Program-made: the position numbers and the translations under genes
Notes under the pieces: model-generated
What the model was told of the DNA's origin: nothing
Databases searched by the model: none
The model's input: the letters and a program-made list of their open reading frames with translations, nothing else
Part shown: positions 1-8,728 of the stretch, piece after piece
How positions within the stretch are numbered: position 1 is the first letter of the stretch
Layout of the letters: the number at the start of each line of letters is the position of its first letter
NCBI GenBank assembly: GCA_903858935.1
Contig: CAIOKO010000010.1
Span: forward strand, 27,349 to 91,348
Direction of reading: 5' to 3'
Length of the DNA stretch: 64,000 nucleotides
Origin: an uncultured Schlesneria sp.
Lineage (GTDB): Bacteria; Planctomycetota; Planctomycetia; Planctomycetales; Planctomycetaceae

Positions 1-543
1 AATGCTCGAAAAATCGTCGATGAAAACAGTTCACATCTGAGCGAAACCGAACGAGCCAATGTTTCTGTACTTGTCGGGATGGGAGCCATCATCTATGTCG
101 ACCTCCATCACAATCGGGACAGCGACTACGTTTTCAGCTGGGAAAAAATGTTGGCAACCAGTGGAGACACAGCAACGTACATCCAATATGCCTATGCGCG
201 TGTTTGCGGGATTCTGCGAAAGGGGGATGTCGATGTGAAGGGGCTCCGGTCGGCTGGCCATGCCATTCTACTCGACACCCCGGCGGAACGAACGCTGGCC
301 CTACAGTTGAATCGCTTCTCGAACGCACTTGGCGACGTGGCAGTGGACTACCGCCCCAACTTGCTGACGCAGTATCTGTTCGAGACCGCCAACTGCTTCG
401 CATCGTTCTATAATGAATGTCCGGTGCTTAACGCAGAACCCGCGGCATTGAGGACAAGCCGACTGCTCTTGTGCGACGCGACGGCTCGCGTGCTCAAACA
501 AGGTTTAGATTTGTTGGGGATTGGTGTGGCAGACCAGATGTAA
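1..543 (+). CDS. argS: Arginyl-tRNA synthetase, C-terminal part (5' end outside window)
   Basis: The reading frame is open from the first base to a TAA at 541-543, so this is the last ~180 residues of a longer protein. It matches the DALR anticodon-binding domain of class I arginyl-tRNA synthetase: the visible pieces include KGDVDVKGLRSAGHAILL near the start of the domain, then NLLTQYLFETANCFASFYNE, the helix that helps recognise the tRNA-Arg anticodon, and the usual C-terminal RLLLCDATARVLKQGLDLLG ending in a short hydrophobic tail plus DQM. ArgS charges tRNA-Arg with arginine in the cytoplasm. The catalytic domain (HIGH and KMSK regions) lies upstream of the window. The end is normal, with no sign of truncation. 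Confidence 0.93.
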   Translation, partial: NARKIVDENSSHLSETERANVSVLVGMGAIIYVDLHHNRDSDYVFSWEKMLATSGDTATYIQYAYARVCGILRKGDVDVKGLRSAGHAILLDTPAERTLALQLNRFSNALGDVAVDYRPNLLTQYLFETANCFASFYNECPVLNAEPAALRTSRLLLCDATARVLKQGLDLLGIGVADQM

Positions 544-617
544 TCCTCGGTCACAGGCAAAGGTCCATAACCCAATTCTTCCGAGGAAGTTTGTGTTCTC
601 GAAACGCCACCGCTCGA

Positions 618-1049
618 GTGAAAACCTGCATCGTGTCGAATAACCATCGATTTTTAGTGGGGCTATTGAGGGCAATCGGGCTTTTAGACCTGTTTGCTTT
701 ACTGGCGGTCATCGCTCCGCGAAGTTGGATTGATGAATGCCATCAGTTGCTGGGAATGGGCCGTTTTCCCATCGAACCGATTACTGGATATCTCGCTCGA
801 AGCACTTCATTCTGGTATGCGTCGTACGGAATACTGTTGTGGTTCGTTTCATCCGATGTCGAGAAGCATTCGCAGTTGATTACCTGCCTGGCCTGGATCA
901 TGCTCGCACAGGGATTCGTAATCGTCGGAATCGATATTGGCGAAGGAATGCCGAATTGGTGGACCGTGATTGAAGGCCCATGCTGCGTAGGTCTCGGAGC
1001 GAGCCTGTTGATGGCCCAACGGCCCCTGAAATCGACGAACGAATCGTAA
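618..1049 (+). CDS. Small multi-pass membrane protein of unknown function
   Basis: The product is about 143 residues with four hydrophobic segments: around LVGLLRAIGLLDLFALLAVI, then the WYASYGILLWFV region, LITCLAWIMLAQGFVIVGI, and a short C-terminal one near GLGASLLM. It ends in a polar tail. The frame is open further upstream into argS, but the membrane protein proper begins near a GTG at 618 or a second in-frame GTG at 633; I chose 618. It lies 74 bases after argS on the same strand and could be co-transcribed. I do not recognise the family. Small integral membrane proteins of this size are common in Planctomycetota, but no function can be read from the sequence. Confidence 0.6.
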   Translation: MKTCIVSNNHRFLVGLLRAIGLLDLFALLAVIAPRSWIDECHQLLGMGRFPIEPITGYLARSTSFWYASYGILLWFVSSDVEKHSQLITCLAWIMLAQGFVIVGIDIGEGMPNWWTVIEGPCCVGLGASLLMAQRPLKSTNES

Positions 1050-1142
1050 AAACCAGGGGCATAAAATCATCGCGCTCGACGGTGAATCCGCTGTTCAAAG
1101 TAAACAATGCGACCAGCACGTCTCGTGAGAAATCAACCTTTT

Positions 1143-2039
1143 TCAAGGTATTCTACGCTCATCCCAGCGTCGAAAGCCGATTCGCAACAGCCCCGTATAG
1201 CTCGCATTGAAAACAAATGAGCTCAATTTGAGATAACGGACGAAACGATTATAGACATCGAGATCGACGACTTTCAGTGCCTCGGATTTCCGCGACACCA
1301 AAGTCCGATACCAGATTTGACAGGTCCGTGCATAATGTTCGCGGTCGTTGCGAAGGTTAACAACCTCAAACAATCCATCACTTGCAGCGATGATGTCCGC
1401 AAGTGTAGGAAGAACAGATTCCGGAAAGATCACGTCGAAAAAGAATTTCGTATCGGGCTGGTTTTTGACGTTTGCGACATCAACATTTCCATACGAGATC
1501 GTCTGCAGCGACAATCGACCACCTGGCTTCAACCATCCGTGGCACCGTTCAAAGAATTCCCGATAAGCCGCAATTCGTTGACTGTCAGGCCATTCCGCCT
1601 TGGCAAAATGCTCGAACGCACCGACAGAGATTATTCCGTCGTAAAGATCCGCCGGTTGATGATCAACCCAACTTTCGATTCGAATCTCGACTCGCGGGTC
1701 AGGACGCTGAGCACTCCATTCTGCTTGCGCATTACTGAGCGTCAGTCCGATTGCCTGTTCAACTTGATGTGTTTCGACGAGGCGGCGGACGAGCGAACCC
1801 CATCCGCAGCCGACATCGAGGACACGTTGAGCACCCTTGGCATGAATCTGATTGGCGTGAAAATCAATTTTCCGCAGTTGAGCCTGCTCGAGCATCGAGT
1901 CAGGCTCGTCGTCGTCCCAAAGTGCACATGAATAACAAAGAGTGGGGTCAAGCCAGAGATCATAGAATTCGTTCGCAACATCGTAGTGGCGACGAATAGC
2001 CTCAGGCGAGGCTCCACGCTGAGTAATTGTCGACGTCAT
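1143..2039 (-). CDS. Cyclopropane-fatty-acid-synthase-like SAM methyltransferase
   Basis: This 298-residue protein carries the hallmarks of the CFA/mycolic-acid cyclopropane synthase family: the N-terminal signature HYDVANEFYDLWLDPTLCYS (residues 18-37), with the YSC cysteine typical of the family, and the SAM-binding motif VLDVGCGWGSL at 73-83. It is shorter than E. coli Cfa (~380) and close to the mycobacterial enzymes (~290). These enzymes methylate or cyclopropanate acyl chains using S-adenosylmethionine in the cytosol. The ATG at 2039 follows GAGG with 5-nt spacing. The ACP gene ends only 9 nt upstream, so the two are almost certainly co-transcribed, suggesting that the acyl substrate may be ACP-bound rather than a phospholipid; that is inference. 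Confidence 0.85.
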   Translation of the reverse strand: MTSTITQRGASPEAIRRHYDVANEFYDLWLDPTLCYSCALWDDDEPDSMLEQAQLRKIDFHANQIHAKGAQRVLDVGCGWGSLVRRLVETHQVEQAIGLTLSNAQAEWSAQRPDPRVEIRIESWVDHQPADLYDGIISVGAFEHFAKAEWPDSQRIAAYREFFERCHGWLKPGGRLSLQTISYGNVDVANVKNQPDTKFFFDVIFPESVLPTLADIIAASDGLFEVVNLRNDREHYARTCQIWYRTLVSRKSEALKVVDLDVYNRFVRYLKLSSFVFNASYTGLLRIGFRRWDERRIP

Positions 2040-2048
2040 GTAGACCTC

Positions 2049-2363
2049 TCAAGCAGCAGCTTTTTGAAAATCGTCTTTCCCGCCAGAAACATCTTTGGGC
2101 TCATTCGTCTTTTTCTGAACGATGTCGAGCAGCTCTCCGACATGCACTGCGTCAGCCAACTCTTCGTGAGAGAGTCGAATCTTGAAGTGACGTTCAAGTT
2201 GCATGATGAGGCTGACCATATCGACTGAATCGAGCCCCAGTTGTTCAGCAAGATGCTGTTCGTCAGACAAACTTTCGAGCGGTTCGCCCGTTTCTGCTTC
2301 GAATAATTCCAGCAACGTCTCACGAATCTGATCGCGTGTAACCACGATATCTCCCGAAATCAT
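2049..2363 (-). CDS. Acyl carrier protein
   Basis: This is a 104-residue acidic helical protein with the phosphopantetheine attachment motif GLDSVDMV; Ser46 (counting from the ATG at 2363) is the expected attachment site. The spacing and pattern of acidic residues after it match the ACP helix-2 recognition surface. The ATG at 2363 has GGGGAG nine bases upstream; a GTG at 2345 with GGGAG five bases upstream is a good alternative, and the frame is open further upstream. The C-terminal tail after about residue 85 is Lys/Asp-rich and longer than in fatty-acid ACPs. It sits just upstream of the CFA-like methyltransferase and diverges from the ketoacyl-synthase genes, pointing to a specialised acyl pathway rather than housekeeping fatty-acid synthesis. 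Confidence 0.88.
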   Translation of the reverse strand: MISGDIVVTRDQIRETLLELFEAETGEPLESLSDEQHLAEQLGLDSVDMVSLIMQLERHFKIRLSHEELADAVHVGELLDIVQKKTNEPKDVSGGKDDFQKAAA

Positions 2364-2712
2364 CCATGATGGGAGGCTCCCCCTGTTTGTGCCGCGTACG
2401 GAGCCGATGCATGCGACAAAACATCGATCCGACAACGGCCGGAAACGGCCCTGCAGATCGAATGCGTGGGGATCAAATCAACTTTTCGCAGACGCGACAA
2501 GATCGATTTTCAGAAAAAGCCGTCCGAGAGGCTACTTTTTTGTCAGAGAGATCTAGTGGCAAAACAGGAAGTCGCTAGACTTCGCCCCCGCCATGCGCTA
2601 ACGACCGAATCATCATGATGATGTGACGAGACCTTTGATCGCGAGCGAAACGGTAATGGCAGCCGCAGGGGGACGCCATTTTCAGGGTTGATGATGCTCC
2701 AAGGAGGGGGCT
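2364..2712. other. Divergent intergenic region between the ACP and the exported protein
   Basis: About 350 bases separate two divergently read parts of the acyl locus. No convincing open frame is visible. It must hold the promoters for both directions, but I cannot pick -35/-10 pairs with confidence. A purine-rich ribosome site (GGAGGGGG) lies just before the ATG at 2713. Confidence 0.5.
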
Positions 2713-3441
2713 ATGCGAAAGTCGTTTTTTTATTTGTCTTTCGTGTTCTATTGCCTAGCGTGGTTCCCCGGCTTTCAAGTAACGCTGGGAGAAGATCGAC
2801 CTAAGTCACGCGTGACCACCGCTGGTAACAAAACCGAATCGGTTGAAATCCGCGACTTTGAAGTTCGCGTCGACAATAAACCTGCGGGAACTCATCGTCT
2901 GACGATTAAATGCGAAGGCGACACGAATGAGGTTGCGTTTCAGACCGATGTCAAATTTGATTTCATCGTCTATGCGTACGTCTTCAAGTTTCGCGGAAAA
3001 GAAGTCTGGCGCGATGGACGTCTCGAGCAATCCGAGATTCGCTGCGAGGATGGTGGCAAGAAAAGAACAATGGCGCTGAAAACGGATGGGACAGTTCAGC
3101 AGATTTCATTTAACGGGAAATCAATACCAGCAAACTCCCAATGTGTCATGTCGACCGCCTATTGGTGCCTCCCTTCCGAAGAGTTACGAGGCAAGCCATT
3201 CGCAATTGTCGACGTTGACTCTGGGAACACGCGAAGTGCCAGTTTGAATGTCGTCGGGCCAACGACAATCACCACCTCGGGGCGATCACTGACCTGTCAT
3301 CATTTCAAAATTGACGGCCCATCCCCAGCCGAACTTTGGTTTGACGATCGTGACCGACTAGTGCGTCAGAAATCAGTTGAACAGGGGCACCAGATGGAAC
3401 TCCGTCTAAAGGATATTCGTTTTTCGAACGACGACAAATAA
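2713..3441 (+). CDS. Exported protein, DUF6134/DUF3108-like
   Basis: The product has 242 residues and begins with a clear signal peptide: basic MRK, a hydrophobic core to about residue 25, and a cleavage region near LGED. The mature part is beta-rich with no cysteine-rich or catalytic motif that I recognise. The overall pattern (repeated beta-strands, a late SLTCHHFKI segment and AELWFDDRDRLVRQ near the C-terminus) resembles the DUF6134/DUF3108 group of exported proteins, which may bind lipid-like ligands; that assignment is from memory and tentative. The ATG follows GGAGGGGGCT. It is the first gene of the plus-strand arm of the acyl locus, so a role in handling or exporting the product is plausible but unproven. 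Confidence 0.65.
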   Translation: MRKSFFYLSFVFYCLAWFPGFQVTLGEDRPKSRVTTAGNKTESVEIRDFEVRVDNKPAGTHRLTIKCEGDTNEVAFQTDVKFDFIVYAYVFKFRGKEVWRDGRLEQSEIRCEDGGKKRTMALKTDGTVQQISFNGKSIPANSQCVMSTAYWCLPSEELRGKPFAIVDVDSGNTRSASLNVVGPTTITTSGRSLTCHHFKIDGPSPAELWFDDRDRLVRQKSVEQGHQMELRLKDIRFSNDDK

Positions 3442-3547
3442 TCGAACTCGAAGTCAGCGTGGTCGTCTTGAAGACGATGTGAATTTGACCTGAATCGTAT
3501 GGAATCACTTTACAATTTATCTCTCTTTGTCCTGCAAAAGGATTACC

Positions 3548-4408
3548 GTGCCCACGATGAACACCCCCAACAGAGAAACGGCCACGGAACACGATTCCCT
3601 GGAATGTGCGGTTACTTCTTATGCGACAACGCGATTATCATACGATGCGGTTAATGCACTGAGAAAGCAGTCTGATACGTTACCAGGTGCTCTCGGAAAC
3701 AGCGTTCTCAGACATTCTGACGAGCAAACGCTCACAGCGTTAGTCGCGGTGAAGGATGCAATCAGTCAATTCGAGACACCACCCGAAGACTTTCAAAATT
3801 GGGGGGTTGTCTTTTCGACGCGATATCTCGGACGAACGGCGTTTGCCCAGGCACTTAACAAATTCGCTGTTGACGGGCCATGGAATGTTTCGGTTCAAGT
3901 CGTCCCGAATCGTTCACTCCATTCACCAGCGAGCATGCTCGGGCTGGCGCTTGGTTGTCACGGCCCCTGCGTGGGAGTCGGCGGCGGCCTAGATGGCGAA
4001 CCCGATGCCTGGCTGACAGCGATTTCTTTGCTGGGTCAACAGTCATTACCAGGTATTTGGCTTGTTTTTTCTGGCTGGGAACCGGACGAACGCATCGACA
4101 TCGAGGGAACGCCTTTGACGGACACGAGTTGTACGACCCTGGCGTTAGCGTTGCAGCCAGCCTCAACGTCTAACCCGACGGCTCGCTTACGCATCGTTTA
4201 TGATCAGTTTGCCCCTGTCGCCCTTGAAGTTCCGGCCAAAACGACAGCGATGACATTATTCGAAAACTTCATCGCGTCAGGTAATGAGCAGCCTCTGACC
4301 GCGATGCTGGGAGGAGGTCTTCGAGCGGAAATGAACTGGTCAAACGCCATGACATCAACAATCCCATTGTTGCGACCGATCCCGACAAATCTCAAAAAAG
4401 CCGCCTGA
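3548..4408 (+). CDS. Degenerate beta-ketoacyl-synthase-like protein (thiolase fold, no active-site Cys)
   Basis: The product is about 286 residues from a GTG at 3548, preceded by AAGG with six-base spacing; an ATG at 3557 is the alternative. The segment SPASMLGLALG followed by a Gly-rich GVGGGLDGEPDAWLTAISLL resembles the N-terminal half of ketoacyl synthases of the Ketoacyl-synt_2 type, which occur in aryl-polyene-like clusters. The position where an active KS has its nucleophilic Cys reads as glycines here, and no histidine pair is present, so a condensing activity is unlikely. A chain-length-factor or scaffold role beside the intact KS that follows 167 bases later is the natural inference. 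The length is well below a full KS (~410), so the C-terminal half is missing. Confidence 0.65.
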   Translation: MPTMNTPNRETATEHDSLECAVTSYATTRLSYDAVNALRKQSDTLPGALGNSVLRHSDEQTLTALVAVKDAISQFETPPEDFQNWGVVFSTRYLGRTAFAQALNKFAVDGPWNVSVQVVPNRSLHSPASMLGLALGCHGPCVGVGGGLDGEPDAWLTAISLLGQQSLPGIWLVFSGWEPDERIDIEGTPLTDTSCTTLALALQPASTSNPTARLRIVYDQFAPVALEVPAKTTAMTLFENFIASGNEQPLTAMLGGGLRAEMNWSNAMTSTIPLLRPIPTNLKKAA

Positions 4409-4575
4409 GTAAGACGACCAGAAACACCCTGTTTTGCACGATCCTGATCTTATCAAACGAGTGTTCAACACGGTTTCGGACCTGAACACGACGACCCGAG
4501 AAACATAAAAATCAGCTTTCAGTGATGCCTCAATCTTGAATGCATGAAACAAAGAACAGCGAAAGAGGAACTTGG

Positions 4576-5799
4576 ATGAAAAAACAAGATACAGTTTGCA
4601 TTACCGGAGTTGGGCTGACGTCTTCGATTGGTCATGGGTATGAGGAATTTGCCTCAAACCTGCTTTCCAGTGTATCAGGAATCGAGCGTGTTTCGGCCTT
4701 CGAGGTCAACGATCATCCAAGTCAGATCGCCAGCTTGATTGGACAAATCCCTTGTCCAGAAGGATTTGACGAAAACGAATTTCGCTCTCGGTTACGAATC
4801 GAGCAATGTGGTATCTGGTGTGCCGAGTCGGCGCTCAGGGATGCCGGGTTGCAGAAGCGGCCTGAAGGATTACGTATCGGCCTGGTTCTTGGGCTGGGTG
4901 CGGAATGGATGCAGAGTTGGGAAATGGACTATCGCCGCGGTGGTCGTCGAGCCTTTGATCCGACGGAAGAACCAGCGGGACTGACGACAAAGGTGCATCG
5001 ATTGCTGGATCTTCGTGGTCCGCAATTGACGGTCTCTGCCGCTTGCGCCAGCGGTAATTGGGCGTTATCACAAGGACGTCGATGGCTGGAGCTGGGTTGG
5101 GTAGACATCTGCCTTGCCGGAGCGTGCGATATTGGCGTGACACCCCTTTCATTGGCGGGATTCGGCAATCTTCGAGCGCTCTCTCGAAAGAACCAGGCGC
5201 CTCACGCAGCGCTTCGTCCGTTCGACAAAGATCGAGATGGCATGGTCCTGGGTGAAGGAGGGGCGATATTCGTCCTCGAAAAAACGTCCAAGGCAATCGA
5301 ACGTGGCGCACGGCGTTATGCGAATGTTGCGGGTTTCGGTGCCACAAGCGACGCTCATCACATGGTCATTCCGTGTCCCGAACCACAACAGGGCATCGCG
5401 GCAATGAAACAGGCACTTAACGATGCTCATGTTGAACCAAATGACATCGACTATATCAATGCACATGCCACGGGAACTCCCGTAGGAGACGTCTGTGAAG
5501 CAAAAATTTTACAATCGGTACTCGGAGAATCGGTGAAGGACGTTCCGATCAGTTCGACCAAAGCATTGACCGGCCATCTCTTGAGTGCTGCTGCAGCAAT
5601 TGAAGCCGTTGCGTGCCTGGTCGCTCTGGAGAGACAGGTGACGCCTCCTACGGTTAATCTTGAAGATCCCGATCCTGATTGTGCCATGTTGAATCACGTC
5701 AGGAACGAACCTCAACCCCGGCCGGTCGACGTTACGGTCTCAAATTCATTCGGCTTCGGCGGAAATAACACTTGTCTGGTTTTGAAGAAGGCCGCGTAA
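4576..5799 (+). CDS. Beta-ketoacyl-ACP synthase (FabF-type)
   Basis: This full-length (407 residue) ketoacyl synthase has a complete Cys-His-His triad: Cys157 in SAACASGN, His297 in NAHATGTP and His334 in KALTGHLLSA, plus the C-terminal NSFGFGGNN signature. It condenses an acyl thioester with malonyl-ACP in the cytosol. The ATG at 4576 is preceded by GAGGA at 7-nt spacing and gives the normal N-terminus (KKQDTVCITGVG); the frame extends 12 codons further up without need. Its partners in this locus are the degenerate KS, the ACP and the CFA-like methyltransferase. No ketoreductase, dehydratase or thioesterase is nearby, so either the pathway borrows these from fatty-acid synthesis or the product is little reduced. 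Confidence 0.92.
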   Translation: MKKQDTVCITGVGLTSSIGHGYEEFASNLLSSVSGIERVSAFEVNDHPSQIASLIGQIPCPEGFDENEFRSRLRIEQCGIWCAESALRDAGLQKRPEGLRIGLVLGLGAEWMQSWEMDYRRGGRRAFDPTEEPAGLTTKVHRLLDLRGPQLTVSAACASGNWALSQGRRWLELGWVDICLAGACDIGVTPLSLAGFGNLRALSRKNQAPHAALRPFDKDRDGMVLGEGGAIFVLEKTSKAIERGARRYANVAGFGATSDAHHMVIPCPEPQQGIAAMKQALNDAHVEPNDIDYINAHATGTPVGDVCEAKILQSVLGESVKDVPISSTKALTGHLLSAAAAIEAVACLVALERQVTPPTVNLEDPDPDCAMLNHVRNEPQPRPVDVTVSNSFGFGGNNTCLVLKKAA

Positions 5800-5936
5800 G
5801 ACGACTTTCGCCTTTTGTGCCGGCGTTTAGAGCCCTCGGAGAAGCAATGTCGTCCCATTGACCGATGACGTCATAGAGAAATGCATCACCGAAGCCGGTC
5901 ACACGGTGGAACAATGCGTTTGTGTTCGTCAAACGA

Positions 5937-8666
5937 TTATTGTGCCTCAGCTGGCACATCCAACAAGTAAACTTTGCCGTCGTTAGCCATCAATGCAATC
6001 TGTTTGCTGCTTGGCGAAAAAGTTCCCGAGTAAAGAATTGCGGGGAGCTTCTGGCTGAAGAGCGGCTTCTCTTGATTTGGGTCCCAGATCGATACGTTTC
6101 CTGCATATCCAATCGAGAGAATTCGGTTGCCGGTCGCCGAGAATTCCACTTTGTAAATGTCGTCTTTGTGCCCGGACAATGACTTGAGCGGATCGAGGTT
6201 GTCAATGTTCCACAGGTAGATCTTGCGATCGAGTCCTGCGGCGGCGATTTGCTGACCGTTTGGACTGACCGCGACAGAGTAGATTGCATCTGTCGGTCCG
6301 TTGTATTGACGGACCTGAGTCCCATCATCCTGCTTGTACGCTCGAACGGTCTTGTCTCCGCCGGCGGTAATGACGGTCAAGCCATCCGGCGTAAAGGTCA
6401 GAGAATAAATAGCGCCGCCCTGTGCCGCGAACGAACGGACATTCTGATTCTTTTCGTAGTCCCAGATCTTGACCGTTTTGTCGTTTGATGCAGATGCGAT
6501 CAAAGGCAATGCCGGGTGAAAACCAACTCCATAGACTTGTGACTGGTGGCCCGCCAACGACGCCGTGGCCTGAGGCGACGCAATGGCCCACGCCCTGACC
6601 GAACCATCGGCGGCAGCACTGATCGCCAGCTTGCTATCTGGTGCAAAGCTCAGGCAGGTAATCGAGGCAGGATGCCCGTCAGTCACTTGAGCCGGCTCTT
6701 GAGAAGGAGGGGCGGGCGGTATCGGATTCGGTGGTGTTGGATCAAATGCTCGAATCAAATGATCGCTCCCCGCGACGATCAATTTCTTTTGATCCGCAGA
6801 ATAGGCGATATGGACGATCTCGGTCGTCGTTTGAATGTCGAACTGAGGCTTCGACGGATCATTAATATTCCAGATCTTCAATTTCTTATCGCTGCCACCA
6901 CTGGCCAGTTGCTGCTGATTGGGATTGACTGCGATTGATCGGACAGGACCAACATGACCTTTAAAGTCTCGAATCAGATTGCCGCTTCCGACATCCCAAT
7001 ACTTCACGATTCCGTCGTCACCGACAGTAAAATGATGAGCGGCGTTCGGATGGACGGCGAGTCCATTCACTCGTTTTTCATCCGCAATATGCAGATGCTG
7101 AATCGCGTGCATGTCCCAGTATACGACCTTGTCTGCTCCCGCATACACGAAATTCTGATTGTCGTTCGACCAGCCGATTCCGTGGATCGGACCACCACCC
7201 GCTGCAACGACGTGTTGCGTCTGACGCCCGAGTGGCAAGTTCCAGCCTCGCACAGTCCCGTCAGCACTCGATGAAAGGAGTTTCAAATTGTCGCGGCAGT
7301 ATTCCAGCGAAGTAATTTTTTCCGTATGACCCGAATACGTTGCGAACGCAGCGCCATCGCCAAGATTCCAGACACGAATCGTCTTATCGTCGCCACCTGC
7401 GGCAATTCGTTGATTATCCCATGAGATCGCCACGGCTCGGACGACATCAACGGCATCAATTTCTCGAATTTGAGCCCCATCGGCAGGATTCCAGACTCGA
7501 ACTTTTTTATCTGCCCCTCCCGAGACCAGATGCTGTTGCGATGTTGCATAGGCCAGGGCAAACGTTCCACCCTCGTGTCCAGCGAGAGTTCGAACTTCCG
7601 TTCCTTCATTTGCTTTCCAGATCTTGATTGCACCGCTGGCGTCGGCGACAGCAACTTCTTGATTGTTCGGATGGATCGCGACGGCCGTGATCGCAGCCGC
7701 CTGTTCAGGGTAGGCTTTGATCAGCATCCCGTTATTCACGTCGAACAGCCGCGCAATCTTGTCTTCGCACCCGGTAACGATGCGGCCACCGTCAAACTGG
7801 AATGAAAGTGATGTCACCGCGCCGTTGTGTCCTTCGAGATTTCTTAATGGCTTCTGGTCGCCGTTATTCCACAGCCGACAGGTCTTATCTGCCGACCCCG
7901 TGGCAACCATTGAGTTATTTGGATTCACTCGCAATGTCAGGATGGGTTGTTCATGACCTGCAGCCGTCCTGGTCGCTTGACCCAGGTTCGGCCAGCGTTT
8001 GACCAGCCCGTCTGCACCTGAAGTCATGATCCAGCTGTTGTTGGGCGCGTAGGCCAGACCCGTTATTTCCGAAGTGTGTGCACCGAATACTCCTTGCGGA
8101 GTCCCGTCAACCGGGTTGAACAATCGAACAAACCCGGCGGTGTCAACAATACCAACCTGGACTTTGTCGGGTCGAAATGCAACTCGAGAAACAGGGTATG
8201 GCAATGGACCGATTTCCTTCACCAATTGACGGTCAGCAGCGTTCCAGATGCGCAGCATCTTGTCGCCACCACCCGTCAGCCATTGTGTTCCATCGGAATT
8301 TAAGGCAACTGATGCAGAACCCTGATGAGGCTGCATCGTTGCAGTCGGCTTCGAGATGGGGACATCCCAAAGCTTTATCGTATTGTCGAGAGAACCACTG
8401 GCGAGGCGATTTCCGTCTTTTGTGATCGCCACGCAAAGCACTAACCCCGTGTGTCCGTTCAGCGTTCTAAGCGTCGTTCCGGAATTCAAATCCCAAATCC
8501 GCAAGGTCTTGTCAAAGCTCGCTGTGACCAGTTTTGTACCGTCCGGCGTATAGACTGCCGCGTAGGCAGGATCGGTGTGCCCGATCAACACTTTTGGCTC
8601 AACAGCACCAAGTCGGGACGTCATCGCGGCTAACAAGGCCAACAACAAAGCAGTGCGATCGAGCAT
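5937..8666 (-). CDS. WD40-repeat protein, 21 predicted blades
   Basis: The product is about 909 residues: a short signal-peptide-like N-terminus (LLLALLAAMTSRLGA, residues ~5-19) followed by WD40 repeats to the end. I count 21 repeat ends of the WD/WN/FD type (for example TLRIWDL, TIKLWDV, KVRVWNP, TVKIWDY, NVSIWDP, KVYLLDV), which equals three seven-bladed beta-propellers. A proline-rich linker (PPNPIPPAPPSQEP) lies between blades 15 and 16. Such proteins are protein-interaction platforms; the signal peptide suggests it works outside the cytoplasm. I chose the ATG at 8666, with GGGA upstream, over an in-frame TTG-ATG pair at 8690. It lies 62 bases downstream of holA on the same strand. Confidence 0.9.
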   Translation of the reverse strand: MLDRTALLLALLAAMTSRLGAVEPKVLIGHTDPAYAAVYTPDGTKLVTASFDKTLRIWDLNSGTTLRTLNGHTGLVLCVAITKDGNRLASGSLDNTIKLWDVPISKPTATMQPHQGSASVALNSDGTQWLTGGGDKMLRIWNAADRQLVKEIGPLPYPVSRVAFRPDKVQVGIVDTAGFVRLFNPVDGTPQGVFGAHTSEITGLAYAPNNSWIMTSGADGLVKRWPNLGQATRTAAGHEQPILTLRVNPNNSMVATGSADKTCRLWNNGDQKPLRNLEGHNGAVTSLSFQFDGGRIVTGCEDKIARLFDVNNGMLIKAYPEQAAAITAVAIHPNNQEVAVADASGAIKIWKANEGTEVRTLAGHEGGTFALAYATSQQHLVSGGADKKVRVWNPADGAQIREIDAVDVVRAVAISWDNQRIAAGGDDKTIRVWNLGDGAAFATYSGHTEKITSLEYCRDNLKLLSSSADGTVRGWNLPLGRQTQHVVAAGGGPIHGIGWSNDNQNFVYAGADKVVYWDMHAIQHLHIADEKRVNGLAVHPNAAHHFTVGDDGIVKYWDVGSGNLIRDFKGHVGPVRSIAVNPNQQQLASGGSDKKLKIWNINDPSKPQFDIQTTTEIVHIAYSADQKKLIVAGSDHLIRAFDPTPPNPIPPAPPSQEPAQVTDGHPASITCLSFAPDSKLAISAAADGSVRAWAIASPQATASLAGHQSQVYGVGFHPALPLIASASNDKTVKIWDYEKNQNVRSFAAQGGAIYSLTFTPDGLTVITAGGDKTVRAYKQDDGTQVRQYNGPTDAIYSVAVSPNGQQIAAAGLDRKIYLWNIDNLDPLKSLSGHKDDIYKVEFSATGNRILSIGYAGNVSIWDPNQEKPLFSQKLPAILYSGTFSPSSKQIALMANDGKVYLLDVPAEAQ

Positions 8667-8728
8667 ATTCGTATCCCGTAAAGACATCAAAATCGCAAAT
8701 CATTTTACTCATCTGAACGAAACGAAAA

